Source of the DNA: Rhodanobacter sp. Soil772 | GTDB lineage: Bacteria; Pseudomonadota; Gammaproteobacteria; Xanthomonadales; Rhodanobacteraceae | DNA length: 64,000 nucleotides | NCBI RefSeq assembly: GCF_001428385.1 | Contig: NZ_LMSK01000001.1 | Span: 559,355 to 623,354, forward strand | Direction: 5' to 3' | Shown here: positions 56,902 through 64,000 of the stretch, one piece after another | Numbering within the stretch: position 1 is the first letter of the stretch | Layout of the letters: each line of letters begins with the position of its first letter | Made by a program: the position numbers and the translations under genes | Notes under the pieces: generated by a model | The model's input: the letters and a program-made list of their open reading frames with translations, nothing else | What the model was told of the DNA's origin: nothing | Databases searched by the model: none

Positions 56902-59565
56902 ATGCCCAACCATGCAGGTGTCAACGTAGTGCTTTCGCGTGCGGTGCGTGCGGCGCTTGCCGCCGCCACGCTGTTCGCGTGTTCGGCGCAGGCGCAGGAT
57001 CCGGGAGCGTCGGACAGCGGGCAAGCCACGGCCAGCCAGGCGACCAAGACGCAGGGACAGAAGGATGCGGCGAAGGACAAAGCGATCACCAACCTGCAGC
57101 AGGTTGTGGTGACCGGCACGCACCGGGCCGGCCTGTCGCCGACCGAATCCATCTCGCCGATCGACGCGTTCAGCGGCAGCCAGATCGCGAACCAGCCGTC
57201 GGCGGATTTGACCGACACGCTGACCAATATTGTGCCGTCGCTGACCACCCAGCGCTTTCCCATCGCCGACGGCACGTCGTTCGTGCGGCCGGTGTCGTTG
57301 CGCAACCTGTCGCCCGACCAGACCCTGGTGCTGGTCGACGGCGTGCGCTTCCATCGTTCGGCGCTGGTCAACCTGCAGATCGATCCGCTCGGCACCTTCA
57401 ACCAGGGTGCGCAGGCGGTCGATTTTTCGGTGTTCCCGTCCAACGCGATCGAGCGCGTCGAGGTACTGCGCGACGGCGCTTCGGTGTTGTACGGATCGGA
57501 TGCGATCGCCGGCGTGATCAACGTCATCCTCAAGAAGGCCCCCAAGGGTGCGACGGTCAGCGCGGAATGGGGCGGATACGGCAAAGGCGACGGCGACCTG
57601 CGGCGCTACGACGCCGACGCAGGGTTCCCGCTCGGAGCCGACGGCTTCGTGCATGTGAGCGCCGAGCGCGAAACCACCGAGCCCACTTCACGCGGTGTCC
57701 CGCAGCAAAACGCGGCGGCTGTCGCGGCGGTGGTGGGTACCAACCAGGTGCCGTACGACGGTTTCGGCCAGCGCTGGGGCGATCCGCAAACCAAGGCGAA
57801 CAAGCTCTTCGTCAACGCGGGCCTGCCGCTGGCCGGCGACGTGCAGCTTTACGGCTACGGCAACTTCATGGACAAGAAAGTCCTGTCCAGCTTCTTCTAC
57901 CGCAACCCGGTCCTGCCGTCGCAATACGGCATCGCCGGCCGCTCGACGCTGGTCAGCTACGCCAACGGCAGCCTGGTGCCGGCGGATGCGCCGCAGTCGT
58001 TGGTGGACAGCATCGTCGCCGGTGGCGGCGACCCGGCACACTACTTGACGGCCAACGCGGCGAGTCCGAGCGGCTGGATGCTGCTCAACCCGATCTACAC
58101 GCAGTTTCCCGGCGGCTACAGCCCGCTGTTCGGCGCCGACATCGCCGACCACCAGCTGGTCGGCGGCGTGCGCGGCGGCGGGCAGAGCAACTTCCAGTGG
58201 GATGCGCACTATCGCACCGGCAGCAACGAGGTCGACTATCGGCTGCAGGGTTCGATCAACCCGAGCCTGGGCGACCTTTCGCCCACAAACTTCCGCCCCG
58301 GCAAGCTGACCCAGCGGGAGCAGGGCGCCGGCGCGGACTTCGTCCGCTCGTTCGACAACTCGCCGCTCACGCTCGCCTTCGGCGCGCAGTGGCGCCAGGA
58401 AACCTACATCATCCATCAGGGCGACGCCGGTTCGATCGAGGTGGGGCCGACCGCGTCGGTGTTCGGTGTGGGCTCGGACGCCTTCCAGGGCTTTCCGACC
58501 AACGCGGCCGGCCGGTTCACCCAGAACAGCGACTCCGCCTACTTCGACGCCGAGACGAACCTCAACGACAAATGGTCGGGCGCGGCGGCGGTGCGCTACG
58601 AGCGTGCGAACGGCTACGGCTCCAAGGTGGTGTACAAGCTTTCCAGCCGCTATGCGTTCACCGACACGTTCGCGCTGCGCGGTACCTACAACACCGGCTT
58701 CCGTACGCCGACCCCGGGCCAGGCCAACACGCTGAACATCACCACCACGGCGAACGCCCAGGGTGGCCTGATCCCCAGCGGCACCTATCCGGTGAACAAC
58801 CCGGTGGCACGCGCGCTCGGCTCGGCACCGCTGCAGACCGAGACGTCGAAGAGCTTGTCCGTCGGCGCCGTGTGGACGCCGGCCGACAACGTCACGACGA
58901 CCCTGGACTATTACCGGATCAAGATCGACAACCGCATCGGCCTGGTCAGCAAGACGGTGACCCAGGCCACCGTCGACCAGCTCGCCGCCGGCGGCTACCC
59001 GAACGCGCAACTGCTGCTCGGCAGCGCCGCCAGCTATTTCGGCAATGCGTTCGGCTCCCGTATCCACGGCATCGACTTCGTGGTCGACACGCTGCACCAA
59101 CTGGGCAACGGCAGGCTCAACATCGACTTCCGCTACAACCGCAATACGCAGGACGTGGTCGAGGTCAAACCGAACACGCTCAACAACGATTTCGTGTACG
59201 ACCTTGAGCACCAGGTGCCCAAGAGCCGGTCGGTGCTCAGCTTCGACTACGGGCTGCACCGGTTCGACGCCATCGCCCGGATCAACCATTACGACGGCTG
59301 GAGCACCACGGTCGGTTTGTTCGGCAGCAACAACCCGCCGGACGACGTGAATCACTACAGCGGCAAGACGCTGCTCGACCTGGAGGCACGCTACAAATTC
59401 AGCGACGCCTTCTCGGTGGCTGTCGGAGGCAACAACGTCTTCAACACCTACCCGGGCAAGGAGCAAAACGCCACGCTGCAGTTCCTGGGCGCCAAGTACG
59501 CGCTCACCTCGCCGTTCGGTTTCAACGGCGCCTTCTGGTACGTGCGCGCGACAGCCAACTTCTGA
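56902..59565 (+). CDS. TonB-dependent outer-membrane receptor
   Basis: This is an 887-residue protein preceded by AGGGGAGAG. The signal peptide is about 1-31 (ending CSAQAQ). A linker with repeated Gln/Lys leads to the TonB-box-like LQQVVVTGTHRAG; the plug domain runs to about 200 (QTLVLVDGVRFHRSA, ERVEVLRDGASVLYGSDAIAGVINVIL); the 22-strand barrel follows, with GTYNTGFRTPTPGQ and VAVGGNNVFNTYPGKEQ near the end and a terminal Phe, as usual. Large substrates such as siderophores or oligosaccharides are imported with energy from TonB. The ligand is unknown and no biosynthesis or ABC-uptake gene is nearby. Confidence 0.93.
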   Translation: MPNHAGVNVVLSRAVRAALAAATLFACSAQAQDPGASDSGQATASQATKTQGQKDAAKDKAITNLQQVVVTGTHRAGLSPTESISPIDAFSGSQIANQPSADLTDTLTNIVPSLTTQRFPIADGTSFVRPVSLRNLSPDQTLVLVDGVRFHRSALVNLQIDPLGTFNQGAQAVDFSVFPSNAIERVEVLRDGASVLYGSDAIAGVINVILKKAPKGATVSAEWGGYGKGDGDLRRYDADAGFPLGADGFVHVSAERETTEPTSRGVPQQNAAAVAAVVGTNQVPYDGFGQRWGDPQTKANKLFVNAGLPLAGDVQLYGYGNFMDKKVLSSFFYRNPVLPSQYGIAGRSTLVSYANGSLVPADAPQSLVDSIVAGGGDPAHYLTANAASPSGWMLLNPIYTQFPGGYSPLFGADIADHQLVGGVRGGGQSNFQWDAHYRTGSNEVDYRLQGSINPSLGDLSPTNFRPGKLTQREQGAGADFVRSFDNSPLTLAFGAQWRQETYIIHQGDAGSIEVGPTASVFGVGSDAFQGFPTNAAGRFTQNSDSAYFDAETNLNDKWSGAAAVRYERANGYGSKVVYKLSSRYAFTDTFALRGTYNTGFRTPTPGQANTLNITTTANAQGGLIPSGTYPVNNPVARALGSAPLQTETSKSLSVGAVWTPADNVTTTLDYYRIKIDNRIGLVSKTVTQATVDQLAAGGYPNAQLLLGSAASYFGNAFGSRIHGIDFVVDTLHQLGNGRLNIDFRYNRNTQDVVEVKPNTLNNDFVYDLEHQVPKSRSVLSFDYGLHRFDAIARINHYDGWSTTVGLFGSNNPPDDVNHYSGKTLLDLEARYKFSDAFSVAVGGNNVFNTYPGKEQNATLQFLGAKYALTSPFGFNGAFWYVRATANF

Positions 59566-59920
59566 CGGCCGTCGCCTGCAAGCTCATCTCCCCGGGCACG
59601 CCCGGGGAGATGGCGGTCGGCGGGGCCTGCTCGTCGGTCAGAAACATGGGCAATGGCGAACTCAATTCTGAAGAGCGCCACCCGTGCTGCGAAGCGGCAC
59701 GGGCTTGCGATGACTGGGAGTGGGCCGAATCGGATTCTCTCCACCGCAAGCACCCCATTCGGGGCACTCACTCTGACCCGTTAAGGGCCACCCGAAATTT
59801 TCGGGCGTGGTCGATGGCTGCGAGGACTGCGGCGAGGTTCGATGGTTGACGTTGGGTTGCGTGGCCTACGCTGCTGGTCGTTGCCTACACTTTGTGCGGT
59901 GCCGGGCAAGCCGAACCCCC
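59566..59920. other. Intergenic region with hairpins
   Basis: These 355 bases between the convergent TonB receptor and antiporter genes contain no recognisable gene. They hold the perfect hairpin at 59585-59612 and the palindrome CCCGAAA-T-TTTCGGG (59791-59805). A short string CTCTGACCCG at 59771-59780 recurs at 54351-54360 near tRNA-Ser; it may be the trace of a repeat family. Confidence 0.5.
59585..59612 (+). terminator. Hairpin behind the TonB receptor gene
   Basis: CATCTCCCCGGG pairs perfectly with CCCGGGGAGATG around the loop CACG, 20 bases after the receptor stop. No U-run follows, so it may protect the mRNA end or work with Rho rather than terminate alone. Confidence 0.6.
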
Positions 59921-61129
59921 TCAGCCTTTCACGTCCGGCACCACCACGGCAGTTTCCCCGTTGCCGGATCGCTTCAGCAGCCACGCCAGCACCGGCGGCG
60001 TCACCATTGCGGTGAGCAGCGACATCGCCACGATGATCGCGTAGATGCGGTTGTCGAACACGCCGGCGGCGAGGCCCAGGGTGGCGACCACGATGCCCAC
60101 TTCGCCGCGCGGCACCATGCCGAAGCCGATGATGGTGGCGCTGCGCCGGCCCAGCGACAGCGAGCCCAGCCAGCCACCGATGAACTTGGAGACGATCGCG
60201 ATCGCGGTGACCACGGCCAGCATCAGCAGGGCGTCCGCGCTGGCCAGCTCGTGCAGGTCGACCTTGCTGCCGGTGACCACGAAGAAGAATGGCGTGAGCA
60301 GGGCCAGCAGCGGCTGGGTCTGTTTTTCCAGGGTGTGCTGCTGGCGGGTTTCCGAGGCGATCATGCCGGCCAGGAACGCGCCGATGATGGCGGCCAGGCC
60401 GAACTGGGTGGACAGCCAGGCCAGGCCCAGGCACAGCGCCAGCACGATCATCAGCGGCGAATGCGGACCCAGCGGCCTGTCCAGCCAGCTGGAGTTCCAG
60501 CGCATGATGCGCGCACCGCCCCAGCCGATCACCGCGATGAAGCCGACCGCGCCGGCCAGCACCACCAGCAGGTGCGAGGCGTTGATGCTGCCGCCGCCCT
60601 GCAGCGACACCACTACGCCGAGCAGCAGCATGGCGAGGATGTCATCGATCACCGCGGCGCCCAGGATCACCTTGCTCTCGATGCGCTGCAGCGCATTCAG
60701 CTCCTGCAGTACGCGCGCGGTGATGCCGGCCGAGGTGGCCACGAACGCGGCCGCGACGAACAGCGAGCGGTCCCAGTCGAAGCCGTTGCCGTGGGCCCAC
60801 ACGCTGCCCATGCCGAACGGCACCAGCACGCCGACCACGCCGACCACGAACGCCACCTTGCCGACCTTCTTCAGATCTTCCAGCCGTGTTTCCAGGCCCA
60901 CCGCGAACAGCAGCAGGATCACGCCGATCTCGGCCAGCACGTCGAGCGGGGTGCCGGTGGCGATCTGCTCCGGGGTGATCCAGCCCAGCAGCGAGGGGCC
61001 GATCGCGCAGCCGGCGGCGATCTCGCCGACCACGCCGGGCAGCTTCAGCCGTTGCGCGATCTCGCCGCCGATCTGGGCGGCGACGAACACGACGAACAGG
61101 GTGAACAGGATCTCGCTGGCGTGATGCAT
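59921..61129 (-). CDS. CPA2-family cation/proton antiporter
   Basis: This is a 402-residue inner-membrane protein with about 12 helices. Recognisable segments: LPGVVGEIAAGCAIGPSLLG, ILLLFAVGLETRLEDLKKVG, TSAGITARVLQEL, VILGAAVIDDILAMLLLG (with the paired Asp of the ion site, the family's ND/DD motif), and FGMVPRGEVGIVVATLG. It resembles NapA/KefC-like Na+ or K+/H+ exchangers, lacking the C-terminal Trk-N domain of Kef. It follows the DHA2 exporter gene by 55 bases on the same strand and may share its transcript. Confidence 0.92.
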   Translation of the reverse strand: MHHASEILFTLFVVFVAAQIGGEIAQRLKLPGVVGEIAAGCAIGPSLLGWITPEQIATGTPLDVLAEIGVILLLFAVGLETRLEDLKKVGKVAFVVGVVGVLVPFGMGSVWAHGNGFDWDRSLFVAAAFVATSAGITARVLQELNALQRIESKVILGAAVIDDILAMLLLGVVVSLQGGGSINASHLLVVLAGAVGFIAVIGWGGARIMRWNSSWLDRPLGPHSPLMIVLALCLGLAWLSTQFGLAAIIGAFLAGMIASETRQQHTLEKQTQPLLALLTPFFFVVTGSKVDLHELASADALLMLAVVTAIAIVSKFIGGWLGSLSLGRRSATIIGFGMVPRGEVGIVVATLGLAAGVFDNRIYAIIVAMSLLTAMVTPPVLAWLLKRSGNGETAVVVPDVKG

Positions 61130-61184
61130 GCGGCGTATGCCCGGACTTTCGACAAAGACTGCATGCTACATGCAGCCTCCGGCG

Positions 61185-62660
61185 TCATGCAGCGCCGGGC
61201 AACGGGCGATCGTGCCGCAAGCGGCTGAACACGCGGCTGGCCACCGCGGTGATCGCCGCCAGCATGATCATCGTCCAGCGGAATGCCACCACGTAATCTT
61301 CGTGGGCGTGGCCTTGCAGCATCGCTTCCATCAGCAAGGTGGACAGCGCGATGCCGAAACTCATCGCCAGGTATTGCACGGTCGAGGCCATCGACGAGGC
61401 CATCGAGGCATGCTTGATGTCGAGGTCGGTGTAGATCAGCGTGTTCATCGTGGTGTATTGCAGGCCGGCAAAGGCACCGTAGGCGAACGTCAGCAACGCG
61501 ATCACCCACACCGGCGAGCCCGGGCCGAGCAGGGCGAATGCCGCCAGCAGCGCGGCCACGATCAGCGTGTTGCCCAGCAGCAGGCGGCGGTAGCCGTAGT
61601 GCACCAGGGCGCGGTTGACCGCCCACTTCGCGATGATCGAGCCCAGCGCCTGCGGCACCATCATCAGGCCGGCCATCAGCGGCGACCAGCCGCAGCCGAC
61701 CTGCAGGAACAGCACCAGCAGCAGGAACATGCCGGAGATGCCGAGCCGGGTGAACAGCCCGCCGGCCAGCGATACCCACACGCTGCGCACGCGCAGCAAT
61801 TGCAGGTCGGCCACCGGATGCGGGGTGCGCCGACTGTGCCACACGTAGACCGTGCCCAGCAGCATGGCGACCAAGGCGCACAGGCCCATCCGCAGCCACG
61901 GCACCGGCGCACTGCCAGCCAGTTCCGAGGCGGTGAGCAGCAGGGCCGAGGCGGCGCCGAACAACAGGAAGCCGGACAGGTCGAAGCGGTTCGCGCGGTC
62001 GAGCCGGTAGTCGGGCATGTCGCGCTTGTTCATCCACAGGCCGGCGATCGCCACCGGCACGTTGATCAGGAAGATCAGCCGCCACGAGGTGAACTCGACG
62101 ATCGCGCCGCCCAGCAGGGGGCCGAGTACCGAGCCGAGCAGGCCGAACGTGGCCACCGTGCTCATCGCCCGCACGAACTCGCGCTTGTCGATGCTGCGTA
62201 CCAGCACGTAGCGGCCCACCGGCATCAGTGCGGCGCCGCCGATGCCTTGCACCACGCGCGCGGCGACCAGTTGCGGCAGCGTCTGCGCCACGCCGCACAG
62301 CAGCGAGCCCAGGCCGAACACCACGATCGCCGCGCCGAACACCCGCCGCGTGCCGAAGCGGTCGCACAGCCACGGGCTGGCCGGGATCAGGATCGCCAGA
62401 GTCAGCACGTAGCTGGTCAGTGCGGTGCGCATGCCCAGCGGGGTGACCGCGAGCGCATCGGCCATCGCCGGCACCGCGGTGTTGACCACGGTGGAATCCA
62501 GCGATTGCATGAAGAAGGCGGCGGCCACCAGCCACAGCAATCCGCGGAAACGCTCGCGCGTGGAAATTTCGCGCCAATCGGCCGCATCCGCCGCTGGCAC
62601 GGGGGCGTCGGAGGCGACGGCGTGGGTGTCCGCGGCAGTCTGGGGAGGCATTTTCGGCAT
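61185..62660 (-). CDS. DHA2-family major facilitator drug exporter
   Basis: This is a 491-residue protein with 14 membrane helices, as in EmrB/DHA2. Motif C-like and family motifs: FFMQSLDSTVVNTAVPAMAD, RFGTRRVFGAAIVVFGLGSL, VQGIGGAALMPVGRYVL, GPLLGGAIVEFTSWRLIFLI. It should expel hydrophobic drugs or metabolites by proton antiport. No EmrA membrane-fusion gene is adjacent. The start at 62660 is chosen among several methionines; MPKMPPQ and upstream residues are disordered. It is divergent from rnk. Confidence 0.9.
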   Translation of the reverse strand: MPKMPPQTAADTHAVASDAPVPAADAADWREISTRERFRGLLWLVAAAFFMQSLDSTVVNTAVPAMADALAVTPLGMRTALTSYVLTLAILIPASPWLCDRFGTRRVFGAAIVVFGLGSLLCGVAQTLPQLVAARVVQGIGGAALMPVGRYVLVRSIDKREFVRAMSTVATFGLLGSVLGPLLGGAIVEFTSWRLIFLINVPVAIAGLWMNKRDMPDYRLDRANRFDLSGFLLFGAASALLLTASELAGSAPVPWLRMGLCALVAMLLGTVYVWHSRRTPHPVADLQLLRVRSVWVSLAGGLFTRLGISGMFLLLVLFLQVGCGWSPLMAGLMMVPQALGSIIAKWAVNRALVHYGYRRLLLGNTLIVAALLAAFALLGPGSPVWVIALLTFAYGAFAGLQYTTMNTLIYTDLDIKHASMASSMASTVQYLAMSFGIALSTLLMEAMLQGHAHEDYVVAFRWTMIMLAAITAVASRVFSRLRHDRPLPGAA

Positions 62661-62761
62661 GGTAACTGTTATGACAGCTTGATTTTCGCCGGCAGTATCA
62701 GCACAGTGGCCTTGTTTCATCTGCCAGTCATGCCCAGATAGGTACGACGGCCATCTACTAC

Positions 62762-62800
62762 CACACGCGCCGGGGCGTCTTCGTTCCGGCGTGTGCTTTT
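62762..62800 (+). promoter_or_regulatory. Terminator-like hairpin upstream of rnk
   Basis: CACAC-(GC bulge)-GCCGG pairs with CCGGC-GTGTG and is followed by CTTTTG. It lies 34 bases before the rnk start in a region with no upstream plus-strand gene. It could be an attenuator in the rnk leader or the end of a short RNA starting near 62670; neither is proven. Confidence 0.35.
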
Positions 62801-62833
62801 GTGCGGCAGGAGCCGCGAGTATCAGGAAAAGTC

Positions 62834-64000
<1,167 letters not shown>

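Noticed and set aside
59771..59780. CTCTGACCCG string shared with 54351-54360 as a transposon end
   Set aside because: The shared string is too short and has no inverted partner or transposase nearby.

Overview
The window is a GC-rich chromosomal segment whose gene content and order fit the Gammaproteobacteria, most likely Xanthomonadales (Rhodanobacteraceae such as Rhodanobacter, Dyella or Frateuria). This rests on the core order aat, trxB, ftsK, lolA, rarA, serS, on the ccoNOQP cluster, and on REP-like and G-rich intergenic repeats typical of that order. No ribosomal RNA was seen, so the genus is an inference.

Layout. 1-6.6 kb: the end of a medium-chain oxidoreductase gene, a PepSY protein, a broken TPR-regulator fragment, a serine hydrolase, and a LysR regulator divergent from an aldo/keto reductase, a hydroxynitrile-lyase-like cupin and a zinc alcohol dehydrogenase. 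6.8-13.9 kb: an MsbA-type ABC exporter, a translationally coupled ECF sigma factor / membrane anti-sigma-like protein / YigZ operon, a VWA lipoprotein, YehS and a small secreted protein. 14.0-21.5 kb: an accessory block. A PaeR7I/XhoI-type restriction-modification pair sits directly behind a large GH18 / NodB / GT2 membrane protein gene. A decayed second copy of that gene's 3' end lies beyond it, and the decayed copy is itself split by a RhtA-like exporter gene flanked by 12-bp direct repeats. 21.6-30.4 kb: a lipase-like hydrolase, a YdcF protein, an aldehyde dehydrogenase, xseA, a phospholipase-D-type synthase and an acyl-CoA hydrolase/transferase. 30.4-36.5 kb: the cbb3 oxidase operon ccoNOQP with a FixH-like mini-protein, ccoI and ccoS, behind an FNR/Anr-type promoter. 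36.6-53.8 kb: housekeeping genes ispG, an HD-GYP protein, aat, a FemAB-like acyltransferase, trxB, ald, ftsK, lolA, a DUF1275 protein, a two-component-propeller diguanylate cyclase, rarA and serS.

53.9-56.9 kb is a second accessory islet at tRNA-Ser(UGA). It holds a broken tRNA-Ser copy interrupted in the anticodon loop by a 77-bp structured element, the intact tRNA with a strong terminator, a second element copy, an unknown helical protein gene, an HI1419/HI1420-type toxin-antitoxin pair with a palindromic operator, and a 21-bp-period tandem repeat array. 56.9-64 kb: a TonB-dependent receptor, a CPA2 antiporter with a DHA2 exporter, rnk, and the 5' part of ligA.

Working together: the cco genes make one microaerobic respiratory unit (structural subunits, copper pump, assembly factor); sigma factor and anti-sigma-like protein form a regulatory pair; LysR and its three redox enzymes look like an aldehyde or carbonyl response unit; trxB to serS is an old syntenic core block. 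The most unusual features are the nested insertions at 14-18 kb and the structured elements lodged in tRNA-Ser sequences at 54 kb.
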